A stretch of 33,674 nucleotides of DNA from Phycisphaerales bacterium (GCA_022446945.1 JAKVBW010000001.1:58338-92011), one strand, 5' to 3'. Positions 9,278 to 19,724 are shown, counted from the first letter of the stretch. Notes: generated by a model not told the origin, from the sequence alone. Translations and numbers: made by a program.

Positions 9278-11014
9278 TTAGACGCGGAAGATAGCGCCCA
9301 TTTTTCGGCCCATCAGCACGGATGCCCCAACAAGTGTGACAGCAAGGAGCACCATCGCCCACACACCCATCGCGCTGGCAATGCCCGGCCCGTCCCCGAG
9401 TCGTTCAAACAGAACGTAGATGGCCTTTGTGATCGGATAATCAGACTCGCGCTGCGCAAGAATCAACGAGTCGCTGACTTCGAGCATGGCGAATGAAAAA
9501 GCAAGCAGGGCACCGGCAACAAGATTGGCAGTGATCAGGGGGATGACAACGGTGCGAATCGCGCGCACGCGTGATGCCCCGAGATTCAGTGCCGCTTCTT
9601 CAAGCTCGCCACTTGTCTGTTCAAGACCCGCAACGGTGCTGCGGACGACGTAGGGCAGTCGACGGACTGCGTAAGCGATCACAAGCAGTAGTACTGGATT
9701 GGGGTCTGCGCCCACCACGGAGATCACCCCCTCGAGCGGGTCATCTTTGCCAAATGGCCAGCGAAGTGTCATGGCCACGTAGCCGAAAGCCATGACTAGG
9801 CCCGGTACGGCAAGAGGGAGCATTGCCAGCGCATCCAGAAGTCCTCGCCCCTTGATCTTGACGCGGACAATCAGATAACCGATCGCCAGACCGACAATGA
9901 GGTCGATGCCAACCGCGAGCGAGGCATACAAGAGACTGTTGCGGATCGATCCGCTCGCCAATGGGTGAGACAGTGCGGTGTCGTAATTGTGAACCGTCCA
10001 AGCAGTGGGCAGAACACTGTCGTACCAAGCGCCTTCAACAGACAGGGAAGCGGCCACCACACTCAGATGGGGGAGGATCGCGGCGCCTGTCACCATCACG
10101 AACAGGGACAGCGCCAGGAAGCCTCCCATCGGCCCCAACTTTTTGGGGACCGATCGAATCGACGCTTTCGCATACATCGTTGAGGCGCGACCACCCAACA
10201 GCACTTTCCCGATCATGTACGAGCCTGCCGCGACGATCAAGAGTACTGCCGTCAAGGCATAGGGCTGAGTGGACCCTTCCATTTCCTTGATGCCATTGAA
10301 GATCTGTACGGGCGTCACCTGTTGATAATCAAACATCAGCGGCGTGCCGAGTTCTGTGAACGACCAGATGAAGACGATCGTGCCACCTGCGAATAGCCCC
10401 GGTCGGATCAGCGGCAGAACGATTTGTCGCAATCGTCTCCACGCTGATGCGCCAAGACCGGAAGCCGCCTCTTCCAAAGCAGGATCAAGATTTGCCAGTG
10501 CCGCAGCTGCGTTGAGATAGATGATGGGATACAAGTGCAACGCTTCAATCAGCACAATGGCCCAGAAGCCACCTTGGCCAATGAAGTCGACACCCTGGTC
10601 GATGAAGCCCATTTGAATCAGCAGTTCGCTGATGGCACCATGTCTGCCCAGAAGATGATGCAGGCCGATCGCGCCCACGAAGGGTGGCAGAATCAACGGC
10701 ACCAGAATTAAGGCATTGAATGCGGTTTTGCCCGGGAAGTCACACTTGACCGAGATCAGTGCCAGAGGGATCGAAATGATTAACGACAGAATGGTCGTGA
10801 AGACCGCGATGCCACCCGCATTCAGAAGACCGGTGCGGGTCGCCGGATCGCGAAGCACTTCCAGAACATGATGAAATGTGAATCCACCGGTTTTTGATTC
10901 AAAGCCAACGGCGACCGTCAGCCAGATGGGATACAGGAGAAAGACAGCGAACCCGGCAAGGACCAGCGCTAACAGCAGGTAGGAGCCAAAGCGGGCGCGT
11001 CGCATGGCGGGCAT
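9278..11014 (-). CDS. ABC transporter permease with two fused BPD_transp_1-type domains, Fe(III)-transport (FbpB/SfuB) type
   Basis: 578 aa, many TM segments, two EAA loops: 'EEAASGLGASAWRRLRQIVLPLIRPG' and 'EEAALNLGASRVRAIRTVVIPLITAN'. Confidence 0.92.
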   Translation of the reverse strand: MPAMRRARFGSYLLLALVLAGFAVFLLYPIWLTVAVGFESKTGGFTFHHVLEVLRDPATRTGLLNAGGIAVFTTILSLIISIPLALISVKCDFPGKTAFNALILVPLILPPFVGAIGLHHLLGRHGAISELLIQMGFIDQGVDFIGQGGFWAIVLIEALHLYPIIYLNAAAALANLDPALEEAASGLGASAWRRLRQIVLPLIRPGLFAGGTIVFIWSFTELGTPLMFDYQQVTPVQIFNGIKEMEGSTQPYALTAVLLIVAAGSYMIGKVLLGGRASTMYAKASIRSVPKKLGPMGGFLALSLFVMVTGAAILPHLSVVAASLSVEGAWYDSVLPTAWTVHNYDTALSHPLASGSIRNSLLYASLAVGIDLIVGLAIGYLIVRVKIKGRGLLDALAMLPLAVPGLVMAFGYVAMTLRWPFGKDDPLEGVISVVGADPNPVLLLVIAYAVRRLPYVVRSTVAGLEQTSGELEEAALNLGASRVRAIRTVVIPLITANLVAGALLAFSFAMLEVSDSLILAQRESDYPITKAIYVLFERLGDGPGIASAMGVWAMVLLAVTLVGASVLMGRKMGAIFRV

Positions 11015-11064
11015 GGTACGCAGTGGCTCTTCACGCCGGGGGGCATCACTGATGCCGATGCGTT

Positions 11065-12618
11065 CTAGCTTCCCCAGCGTTCCAGAAGCAGCATGAGATC
11101 ACTTTCGTCTGCGGCACCACTTCCATCCAGATCCGCTTCGCAATCGCTGCAACCCCAATCCATGAGGAGCAACAGCAGATCGAGCACATCGACCAGTCCA
11201 CTGTCGTTCAAATCGCCACTGATCACCGGCGTCGAAGCGAACCAGGCGATGCCGACATCTACAGAATCAGATCCCGCATCGTTTCTTGTGAGCCGCAGCA
11301 CATAGTGGCCTGCTTCCAAATTGGAGATGTAGAGGTGCTCTAGATTGTCAACACTGCTGTTGGATCGCACATTGCCACTTTCGAAAATCTCAATACCTGC
11401 GTCACCGGTGAGATCGATAAGCTCCCCACCTTCCGCGCGGTGCAGTTCCAGGTCTAAATCTGCGAGAGTCCAACTGGCAAAGTTGGAGGACACTTGGCGG
11501 TTCCATGTCGCCAGGATCGATAGTTCATCAGTCTCACTCAAAGATCGGAATTGCCAAGCGCGAGTTTGTCCTGCAGACATTGATTCAAGTGACCAACCGT
11601 GTTCGATTGCATCAGCCGGTGTCTCGATGGCATGGCTGCCCGCTTGGCGATTGCCGCTCATGATGGCATGCGCGCGATCGACATTCAGATGACCCGCTCC
11701 GACGATGGCGTCGAGTGGAGTTGTGGTGAATCCTCGATCAACACCGCTGGCAGGCGCATCATTGCTCCATGATTCCCCATCACCTGACGTTCCCGTGTGC
11801 GAAGCGGACGCCAGAAGTGTCGCTCTGAGCACCTCAGATGATTCTCCGCCGGCATCAATGCCGAGTCCGCCATCTCTGATCAACTCCACAAGCATGGCGG
11901 CAGCGCCGCTGACGATTCCTGTGCATTCACTGGTGGTGTCAAGTGGGGCTGAGATGTCGGGTCGTCGCCTTCCCTCACCGTCATATCCCGAAGGAACGGT
12001 GGTGGCGGCATGATCGCCATCATGTCGACCGACTGCGAGCACATTGAATGCGTAGGCAAGCAGCGGTTGAGACGACTGCCCGTTGTTGACCCCGACCGAC
12101 ACGAGCGAGTCGTCCCGTTCGATCGTCCAATCGACGCGTCGAAGCGCATCGTTGTCCAAGGTGGGATTGTTGAAACTGCCTACCCATGAGTGGTTCCAGA
12201 TCTTCTGTGCGCCGAGAATTGGTTCAGGTTGAACCGATGCGCCACTGCCGACATTGAGGAAGCCGCTTTGGAGCCAGTTGTTGACTTCGTAACAGTTGAT
12301 GAACCAGATCCCCGGCGCAATGCTGGAGTTCAGCCCGTAGAAACGCTTCCCAACCATGGTGGCATGTGAACTCGCACCTGCAGCACCGCCGGATCGGCGA
12401 ATGAGGTACTTGTCATCGAATTCGGCATTGTTCCCGTCTGGCGCGTAATTGCCATTGCCATCTGGAACTTCGACTTGCCCAACGATGACATCTGCGCCGG
12501 TCGGAATCTCATCAATCCCGAGACGATCGACCAACGATGTCCAGCCAGACCAGACTCGGTAGTCGGCATCCGCGACGCTTGTGCACAGGGCCAACGCGAT
12601 TGTGACGCACCATCGCAC
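11065..12618 (-). CDS. Secreted subtilase-like (S8-like, possibly degenerate) protein with C-terminal dockerin-like doublet
   Basis: GTG start with purine-rich RBS. 'SSHATMVGKRFYG' (cf. HGTHVAG), 'VSVGVNNG' (cf. AAGNxG), 'RPDISAPLDTTSECTGIVSGAAAML' (cf. P.I.APG..GTSMAAPHVAGAAALL). C-terminus 'GDLNDSGLVDVLDLLLLLMDWG...ADLDGSGAADESDLMLLLERWGS'. Confidence 0.75.
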   Translation of the reverse strand: MRWCVTIALALCTSVADADYRVWSGWTSLVDRLGIDEIPTGADVIVGQVEVPDGNGNYAPDGNNAEFDDKYLIRRSGGAAGASSHATMVGKRFYGLNSSIAPGIWFINCYEVNNWLQSGFLNVGSGASVQPEPILGAQKIWNHSWVGSFNNPTLDNDALRRVDWTIERDDSLVSVGVNNGQSSQPLLAYAFNVLAVGRHDGDHAATTVPSGYDGEGRRRPDISAPLDTTSECTGIVSGAAAMLVELIRDGGLGIDAGGESSEVLRATLLASASHTGTSGDGESWSNDAPASGVDRGFTTTPLDAIVGAGHLNVDRAHAIMSGNRQAGSHAIETPADAIEHGWSLESMSAGQTRAWQFRSLSETDELSILATWNRQVSSNFASWTLADLDLELHRAEGGELIDLTGDAGIEIFESGNVRSNSSVDNLEHLYISNLEAGHYVLRLTRNDAGSDSVDVGIAWFASTPVISGDLNDSGLVDVLDLLLLLMDWGCSDCEADLDGSGAADESDLMLLLERWGS

Positions 12619-12711
12619 CTGCTCGCTCTCCTCTCCTCAAACAACTCAGATGGCGACCACTCAGCCTACCACCAACGCATGGCTGGGCAAGGAGAGACTT
12701 ACATGGAGAAC

Positions 12712-13380
12712 TCAACCCTGTGGTGGGGATTGGAGGGCTTGAACGGGTTGGTTTGTCTGCATGGCCGCTTCAATTTCATGCAAGATGGACCGTTCTGCGG
12801 TCCGATCTCGACTTGTCGGCACCCAGACGACACCCTTGGGCGGTGATTCCCATGATGCATCGTGGCCTGTACGCCTTGGTGCAGCCTGAAGATTGGGCAT
12901 CCAAGTGCTGCGCATCACATTGGGGCGGTACCCGTGCTCGACATAGACCCAAGCACGCAGATCCAGCGGAATGGCTGCAGACGTCAGATCAGGACCCTCA
13001 TCACCCGCGAGATAGTCTGGTGGCGCGATATCAGCCTGCCCGGATCGCGCCAGTCGCGTGCGATGGGCAGGGCGGAACTCGATTCTCACCCGTGTACGTG
13101 TTTTTGCCAGCGAGCTTTCGACAATCGTTGGAAGATCCGTGGTCGTTAAGTGCCAAGGCTCAAAAAGAGAGCCCGATTGGGTCGCGCCAGATTCGATCAC
13201 ACCGCTTCTGGGATCCATGATTTCAGGCTCCCAGCCATGATCTCGCACAACAGCGACCGCAGTGGAATAGGCCTGCCGATACTGCGTAGGCTCGATTCTG
13301 ACCACTTCTGGGCCATTTGAAGCGGCACAACCACCCGCAAGAACAATGGATCCGAAGATCATGATGTATCGAAGGGTCAT
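12712..13380 (-). CDS. Putative lipoprotein, function unknown
   Basis: Lipobox 'MTLRYIMIFGSIVLAGGCAAS'; 222 aa; no recognised domain. Confidence 0.75.
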   Translation of the reverse strand: MTLRYIMIFGSIVLAGGCAASNGPEVVRIEPTQYRQAYSTAVAVVRDHGWEPEIMDPRSGVIESGATQSGSLFEPWHLTTTDLPTIVESSLAKTRTRVRIEFRPAHRTRLARSGQADIAPPDYLAGDEGPDLTSAAIPLDLRAWVYVEHGYRPNVMRSTWMPNLQAAPRRTGHDASWESPPKGVVWVPTSRDRTAERSILHEIEAAMQTNQPVQALQSPPQG

Positions 13381-13538
13381 TTGAGCCGAGTGTACTGACT
13401 TCTGCGCACTCCTTTGGGGCCGATCAGTGAGTCCAGTATTGACCCCACAGGAACAGGGAGTACGGTTGATTGTTGGCTCGGATCGGGCCTAGGAACAGCC
13501 TCTATGGCTGCTGAAAGGACTTTTGGAGACAGGTTGTC

Positions 13539-15434
13539 GTGAGATTGCAACACAATCTGGCATTGTTATCCGCCCTCCTCATCGGGGGCCTGATGACATG
13601 GGATGTCCAGGGAGATCAAGTTCAGATCCAGACGACGGCGGAGGATTTCTTCCAACCAGGCACGCAACCCGTTCCAGAGAACTTTCAGGTCTTCACGGAG
13701 AGTTGGAACTGCGCCCAATGTCACAACTTCACCGATGACGACAACCCCTCCGCGATTACCTCTCCAAGTATCAACTGGTCCGCGAGCATGATGGCGCAAT
13801 CGGCACGTGATCCTGTCTGGCAGGCCGCAGTGGTCATTGCCAATCAGGATGCCGCTGGTTCAGGGGAATATTGCATTCGGTGTCACGCGCCGAAGGGCTG
13901 GGGGGCAGGACACAGCACCGATGGCAATCTGGATGCTTTGTGGGATCCGGATGACATGGATGGGATCACCTGCAGTTTTTGTCACCGCCTGGTGGACCCC
14001 ATTGCTTCACCGGACAACCCCGCTCAAGATGCTGACATTCTTCAGGCTTTGATTGATGCGGGCACTTACCCAGATCCTGCGCATCCTGGGAATGGCCGCT
14101 TCATCTTCGACCCGATTGATGATCGTCGCGGCCCTCTCGATGATGTTGGCATCAACATGCATGGTGGTTCTTTGGTCGTGTATTCGCCACATCACTCGGA
14201 ATCGAGTGTGTGCGCGAGTTGCCACGATCTTGGCAATCCCGTGTTTTCATGGAATGAATCGACGGAGTCATGGGAGCTCAACCCACTGGATGAAGCCCAT
14301 CCGACGCAGAACACGTATCACATGTTCCCTGAGCAGCGAACCTACAGCGAGTGGCTGAACAGTGAGTTTGCCAATGATGGTGTTGCATTCCCTGATGGTC
14401 GCTTTGGTGGAGATGGGCATCCCGATGGTGTCATGAGATCCTGCCAAGATTGTCACATGCCCAAGACTTACGGCGCCAACTGCAGTTTCTGGTACCTCCC
14501 AGACATCGGCACCAGAGATGACATCGATATCCACAGCTTTGCCGGCGGGAACACATGGGTCATCGGCGCGGTCCACGATCTGTGGGATCCGACTTGGACT
14601 GGCCTGACTGACGAAATGGTGGAAATGTCGATGCAGCGCACCGCAGATCTTCTTGCAGCGGCGAGTGATATGGATGTCAGTCAGGACGGCGATGCGCTCG
14701 ACGTTCGTGTCACGAATTGGTCAGGCCACAAGCTGCCTACCGGGATGCCCGAAGGACGGCGCATGTGGCTTAACGTGCAGTTTCTAGATGCGGATGGGGC
14801 ACTGGTCGAGGAACACGGCGATTACAACTGGATCACAGCATCACTGGATACATCCAGTACGACAGTGTGGGAAGCCAAGCTCGGTGTCAGTGAAACGATG
14901 TCTGCCTTGACAGGTGTTGATGCAGGCGAGTCATTCCATCTGGTTCTCTGCGATGAGATTCTTAAGGACAACCGCATCCCACCGGTCGGTTTCACAAATG
15001 CCGCATTCGAAGCGATTCATGCCGAACCCGTCGGTGAGACCTATGCGGACGGCCAGCATTGGTCAGATACCACATTCGAGGTTCCTGTGAATGCTGCCGA
15101 AGCGGTGGTGACCCTCTATTTCCAGACGACCACACGGGAGATGATGGAGTTTCTGCGGGATGAGAATGTCACGGATGATCGTGGACAGATTGCTTGGGAT
15201 GCATATGTCGCGCGCGGCATGTCTCCGCCCGTCGTCATGGATGCCACGACTCTCGATCTGACTCCTGTCGCTGTCGAGGGCGATGTCAATGGAGATGGTG
15301 TCGTTGACGTCAACGACATTCTGGAGATGTTGGGACAGTGGGGACCATGTCCGTCCGGGTGCTCGGGCGATCTCAACAGTGATGGCCTCGTCAATGTCGA
15401 TGATCTGCTTGCTTTACTTTCATATTTCGGCTGA
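13539..15434 (+). CDS. Secreted multiheme (five CXXCH) c-type cytochrome with C-terminal dockerin-like doublet
   Basis: CAQCH, CIRCH, CSFCH, CASCH, CQDCH. N-terminal signal-like segment. C-terminus 'GDVNGDGVVDVNDILEMLGQWGPC..GDLNSDGLVNVDDLLALLSYFG'. GTG start at 13539 assumed. Confidence 0.9.
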   Translation: MRLQHNLALLSALLIGGLMTWDVQGDQVQIQTTAEDFFQPGTQPVPENFQVFTESWNCAQCHNFTDDDNPSAITSPSINWSASMMAQSARDPVWQAAVVIANQDAAGSGEYCIRCHAPKGWGAGHSTDGNLDALWDPDDMDGITCSFCHRLVDPIASPDNPAQDADILQALIDAGTYPDPAHPGNGRFIFDPIDDRRGPLDDVGINMHGGSLVVYSPHHSESSVCASCHDLGNPVFSWNESTESWELNPLDEAHPTQNTYHMFPEQRTYSEWLNSEFANDGVAFPDGRFGGDGHPDGVMRSCQDCHMPKTYGANCSFWYLPDIGTRDDIDIHSFAGGNTWVIGAVHDLWDPTWTGLTDEMVEMSMQRTADLLAAASDMDVSQDGDALDVRVTNWSGHKLPTGMPEGRRMWLNVQFLDADGALVEEHGDYNWITASLDTSSTTVWEAKLGVSETMSALTGVDAGESFHLVLCDEILKDNRIPPVGFTNAAFEAIHAEPVGETYADGQHWSDTTFEVPVNAAEAVVTLYFQTTTREMMEFLRDENVTDDRGQIAWDAYVARGMSPPVVMDATTLDLTPVAVEGDVNGDGVVDVNDILEMLGQWGPCPSGCSGDLNSDGLVNVDDLLALLSYFG

Positions 15435-15458
15435 CCCACATTCACACCGCTCTCTAAC

Positions 15459-16436
15459 ATGTCAGGCATGCGCAGAGTGGAACTTGCCACGTTGACCGCT
15501 TGTCTGATCGCTGGCTGCGATGCTCCGAATGGCCAGAATGTCCGTCAGAACGTCGGTATCCAAATGCAGGCTGCCAATGCAGCAATGCAGGATGCCGAGT
15601 ACAGCGAGGCGCTGCAGCGATTTCAGGAAATTCTTTCGGCCGATTCCAACAACGTGCCTGCTTGGCTGGGCACTGGTCAGGCGTATTCGGAACTCGGTGA
15701 GTGGCAGCAGGCAGAGCCTGCATTTGCAGAGGCATGTCGATTGTCGCCAGCGTCATACGAGGCGCAGTATGGCCATGGGACATCGCTTCAGCAGCTCAAT
15801 CGTCCAGCAGAGGCAGTGGGCGCTTATCACCGTGCGATGACGATCGATCCACTGAGCAGTGATGCGAGTTTGGGCGTGGGGATCTCCTACCTACAGATGG
15901 ACGAACCGCAACACGCCAAACCGTTTGTGGAACGTGCTGTGGAACTCTCGCCGGCTGATGGCAGAACGTGGGTTGCGTTGGGCGCATTGCTGGAAAGAGA
16001 AGGGGATGATCCGGCCGCGCTGGATGCGTATCTTGCGGCCTCCGAGCGATTGGAGTCCTCGCCTGAACTCAAACGCAATCTTCTGTACGCCTATGCGCGT
16101 GCCGGCCGCTATCACGAAGTCGTTGGCACTGCACGCAGCATTCTGTCTGATGGACCGAGTGCTGACGCAGCGGAACGGATGGCTTGGGCGTGGTTTCGTC
16201 TGGGACGCTATGAACGGTCTGCGGAAGCGTATATCCAGGCTATTCAGTTTGATCCCAACATGTGGCAGGCATGGAATGGCCTTGGCGTCAACGCGGTCAA
16301 CCGCTGGTTGCTCAGTGGGAAGACTGATGCAGATTCGCGTGCAGAAGCTGTGACGGCCTTCAAGGCTTCGTTGCAACTCAACACCTCGCAACCGAAGGTC
16401 GTTCAACTTGTCAGCGAGTACGGGCTGAGCTTCTGA
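15459..16436 (+). CDS. TPR-repeat lipoprotein
   Basis: Lipobox 'TLTACLIAGCDAPNG'; repeated TPR signatures (AEYSEALQRFQEILSADSNNVPAWLGTGQAYSELGEWQQAEPAFAEACRLSP...). Confidence 0.9.
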   Translation: MSGMRRVELATLTACLIAGCDAPNGQNVRQNVGIQMQAANAAMQDAEYSEALQRFQEILSADSNNVPAWLGTGQAYSELGEWQQAEPAFAEACRLSPASYEAQYGHGTSLQQLNRPAEAVGAYHRAMTIDPLSSDASLGVGISYLQMDEPQHAKPFVERAVELSPADGRTWVALGALLEREGDDPAALDAYLAASERLESSPELKRNLLYAYARAGRYHEVVGTARSILSDGPSADAAERMAWAWFRLGRYERSAEAYIQAIQFDPNMWQAWNGLGVNAVNRWLLSGKTDADSRAEAVTAFKASLQLNTSQPKVVQLVSEYGLSF

Positions 16437-16469
16437 CTGACAGGATCAGCAGATGTCTGCGAACGTGGC

Positions 16470-18452
16470 TTACTTGGCCACCATCGGCGGATTTTTCCGA
16501 ACGGTGATTCCGAGCATGGCCGCGACGCGTGAAACGATGTTCTTATGGTCCAGTCCGCACTGCTCAAGAATGTCATCAGCAGACCGAGCCGATTTCGGAA
16601 TTCTCGTGACATGCATCGGTTCGACGGTAAAGGCATCGCCTCCTCGAACGCATGCCTCTGCAACCGCAGAGAAGAGTCCGCCGCCATAGTTGTCCTCAAC
16701 AACGACGACATTGCCGCCATTTTCGTTTGCCAGGTCCAGCAGGCGTTCCTCATCGAAAGGAAGCGAATAGCAGTCGACGAGACTCGCGTCGATCCCGAGT
16801 TTGTCAAGGCCATCAAGTGCGAGATTGCACTCATGGACCATGTATCCGGCCGAGACGATCAGGACATCGCGTCCTTCAAGAAGAACCTCCATCCCGCCAA
16901 AGGTGAATTCAGTGTTCTCGTTGTAGAGGAACTCGACTTCCGGCCGGTGTACGCGCATGTAGCACATGCCATCATGTTCGGCCATCAGCTGGGTGAGTCG
17001 AAATGCCGACCACGCATCCGAGGGATGCAGCGTCCAGCAGGCCGGACCGCCACTGTGTCCAACCGCACTGCCGAGCGAACGGAACCACGCCACATCCGGC
17101 AAGGACATTTGACTCGGGCCATCTGCAGCCAGAGAAATGCCGCTATGGGAGCCAACAATCTTCAGATTGGCGCCTGAGTTCATGGCCATTTCAATCTGGT
17201 CGTAGGCGCGCGTCACGAACTTGGAGAAGGTCGAGCAGTAGGGGACTTTCCCGGCTGCAGCGAGGCCTGCCGCAACACTGATCATGTTCTGTTCGGCGAT
17301 GCGGCATTCCGCGAATCGCGAAGAAAGGTCCGCGTCATTGGCGAACCATTCTGCAAATGTCGAGTTTTGCACATCCGCATCCAAAGACCAGACCCGGTTG
17401 TCGGTGTGCCCCAAGGCGCGCATCGCCAAACCAAAAGCCTTGCGCGTCGACAACTTGCTGGTTTGGATGAGCGTGCCCATGTCCCATTGATTCGCAGCTT
17501 CCTTCAGTCCCATCGCAGTTTGGACGACGGGTTCGGGCCGAGTGGCGGTGGTGGGGGGATTGATGGTGAGGTTCGATGCCGTCATCGTTCCGGTCAGGGT
17601 CACACCTGTTGCGGAAAGTTCTTTGAGTGCCGCGTCAAGTTTGTCCCCCTGTGCCGGTTTGCCGTGCCAGCCGGCACCCTGCATGGAAGGCACACCCCAA
17701 CCCTTGACAGTCCGGGCCACAATGGCCATCGGTTGGCTCGGCCCTGCGGCGAAGGCATCAAGCGCATCTTGGATTGCCTTTGGATCATGGCCGTCGATGG
17801 TGTGGACTTGCAGTCCACAGGCTTCCAGTTTCGCAGCAATTCTTTCGGGAGATTGCTGTTCACTCACACCGCCCGCCTGGCCCAGTCCATTGCAGTTGAA
17901 GATGGGCAGGACGTTCGACAGTGCATGGTCGATGATGAAGTCGATCGCTTCCCAGATTTGTCCTTCTCTGGATTCGCCATCCCCGATCACGCAGAAAATG
18001 CGTTGGTCCAGTTCATCGCCTCTGGCGGCGAGTCCGAGCCCTGCAGCAACAGACAGCCCCTGTCCGAGTGAGCCAGTCGCTGCATCAAAGAAGGTGAATC
18101 CTTCGCGGGGGTTCGGGTGGCCATCTAGAGGAGAGTCACTTTCCCGGAAGTGCTCCAGATCTTCGACTGTGCAGGGCCTGAGATCATCCGGAGGCCCGAT
18201 CATGGCACCAAGATCTGCGAAGGCCGCATAGATGATTGGTACCGCATGTCCTTCGGAAAGAACCAAACGGTCTGCTGTGGCCAGACCCGGATCCTCTGGG
18301 ACCCATCGCATGGCGTGGTACATCAGGCAGGTTGTGAGGTGCCCCAAACTCAGGGCAGTCGTGGGATGCCCGCTTCCAGCATGACCACACATGGTCAGCG
18401 CGAGGGTATCGAGGCGAATGGCCTTGGCATGTACAGCGGCTTCAAATGACAT
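16470..18452 (-). CDS. tkt: Transketolase
   Basis: 'CGHAGSGHPTTALSLGHL', TPP motif 'GDGESREGQIWEAIDFIIDHALSNVLPIFNCNGLGQ', C-terminal transketolase 'EDNYGGGLFSAVAEA'. ATG at 18450-18452 preferred over the TTG at 18467. Confidence 0.93.
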   Translation of the reverse strand: MSFEAAVHAKAIRLDTLALTMCGHAGSGHPTTALSLGHLTTCLMYHAMRWVPEDPGLATADRLVLSEGHAVPIIYAAFADLGAMIGPPDDLRPCTVEDLEHFRESDSPLDGHPNPREGFTFFDAATGSLGQGLSVAAGLGLAARGDELDQRIFCVIGDGESREGQIWEAIDFIIDHALSNVLPIFNCNGLGQAGGVSEQQSPERIAAKLEACGLQVHTIDGHDPKAIQDALDAFAAGPSQPMAIVARTVKGWGVPSMQGAGWHGKPAQGDKLDAALKELSATGVTLTGTMTASNLTINPPTTATRPEPVVQTAMGLKEAANQWDMGTLIQTSKLSTRKAFGLAMRALGHTDNRVWSLDADVQNSTFAEWFANDADLSSRFAECRIAEQNMISVAAGLAAAGKVPYCSTFSKFVTRAYDQIEMAMNSGANLKIVGSHSGISLAADGPSQMSLPDVAWFRSLGSAVGHSGGPACWTLHPSDAWSAFRLTQLMAEHDGMCYMRVHRPEVEFLYNENTEFTFGGMEVLLEGRDVLIVSAGYMVHECNLALDGLDKLGIDASLVDCYSLPFDEERLLDLANENGGNVVVVEDNYGGGLFSAVAEACVRGGDAFTVEPMHVTRIPKSARSADDILEQCGLDHKNIVSRVAAMLGITVRKNPPMVAK

Positions 18453-18608
18453 GGGGCGCTCCGTCAATGGCCTTCAACGGCCGGTAAAAGCGGGTGAGAT
18501 GGCGAATGGCGCGGACAGTTGAGTATCGCACCGGTTGCCCTCAGATACAAGGGCGATCGGGGCCGGATGCTACACTCCGTGTGCTTTCGCTTCGAACGGA
18601 GAAGAACC

Positions 18609-19724
18609 ATGACGATGAAGGTGACTTGCGACCAGACGGCACTCGCCGACGCCCTCAACACGGTGTCCGCTGTGGTGGCCTCCCGGACGCCGACGCCTGT
18701 GCTCACCTGCATCAAACTGACAGCGGCGGATGGTCGACTTCAGTTGGCCGCCACGGACGGTGAGATTTCTCTTCAATTGGCCATTGATCGGGTTGAGGTT
18801 GATGGTGATGGGGAAGCACTGGTACCTGCGGACAAACTGACACAGATCGTCCGGGAGTGTGCTGATCCCACGGTGTCACTTGAGGCCGAGGGACACGCGC
18901 TGCACATCAACGCGGGGGATTCGCACTTCAAGGTCTATGGCTTCGATCCCTCCGAGGCGCCTGAACTGGAATCTTTCGACGCCTCGACAATCGATTGCAC
19001 ATTGGGGAGCGGGGCGCTGGCGAGCATGGTTTCGCGAAGCCTCTTCGCTGCGGCGGTCGAGCACACGCGTTATGCGATCAATGGCGTCCTCTACGATCGC
19101 GAAGGCAAGCGGCTACGACTTGTTGCCACGGACGGCCGTCGGTTGGCCATGGCTTCTGGTGATTGTGCCAGCGAAGAAGGCACACGCCAGTGCATCATCC
19201 CCGGCAAGGCGCTCTCATTGGTGCGAAGACTTGTGGGTAATGCAGAGACGCCGGTTCGCATCTCGATCAGTGATTCGAGAATCATGCTGGAGTTTGACGA
19301 CCCGGATGCCCCGGCAACGCTGGGCAGTTCTCTGGTCGAAGGGCGATTTCCTCCATTCGAGGATGTCATCCCACGTGACCAGGACAAGAAAGTCATCTTC
19401 GATCGTGAAACACTCCGAAGCGCGATTCGCCGCGCCAGCCTGCTGACTAACGAGGAGTCTCGCAGTGTTCGGATGCGTTTCGAGCCCAGCAAACTCACGC
19501 TGACCAGCCATGCTCCGGAAATGGGAGAGGCAGTCGTTCATCTGGAATTGAAGGATTATGGCGGCGAGGAGCTAGAGATCGGTTTCAATCCAACCTACAT
19601 CGCAGATGCGTTGAAGGTCATTGATGACACCGAAATCACTTTCGAGTTGAAGGCCGCGAACAAACCCGGGCTCATCCGTGCCGGGAGCGACTTCACCTAC
19701 GTTCTGATGCCAGTGAACGTTTGA
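18609..19724 (+). CDS. dnaN: DNA polymerase III subunit beta (sliding clamp)
   Basis: MTMKVTCDQTALADALNTVSAVVASRTPTPVLTCIKLTA...; 'TDGRRLAMASG'; 'SLVEGRFPPFEDVIP'; C-terminal 'SDFTYVLMPVNV'. RBS GGAGAAG upstream. Confidence 0.96.
   Translation: MTMKVTCDQTALADALNTVSAVVASRTPTPVLTCIKLTAADGRLQLAATDGEISLQLAIDRVEVDGDGEALVPADKLTQIVRECADPTVSLEAEGHALHINAGDSHFKVYGFDPSEAPELESFDASTIDCTLGSGALASMVSRSLFAAAVEHTRYAINGVLYDREGKRLRLVATDGRRLAMASGDCASEEGTRQCIIPGKALSLVRRLVGNAETPVRISISDSRIMLEFDDPDAPATLGSSLVEGRFPPFEDVIPRDQDKKVIFDRETLRSAIRRASLLTNEESRSVRMRFEPSKLTLTSHAPEMGEAVVHLELKDYGGEELEIGFNPTYIADALKVIDDTEITFELKAANKPGLIRAGSDFTYVLMPVNV

Noticed and set aside
16545-18231. Several 200+ aa plus-strand ORFs inside transketolase
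   Set aside because: Antisense shadow ORFs typical of GC-biased coding sequence.
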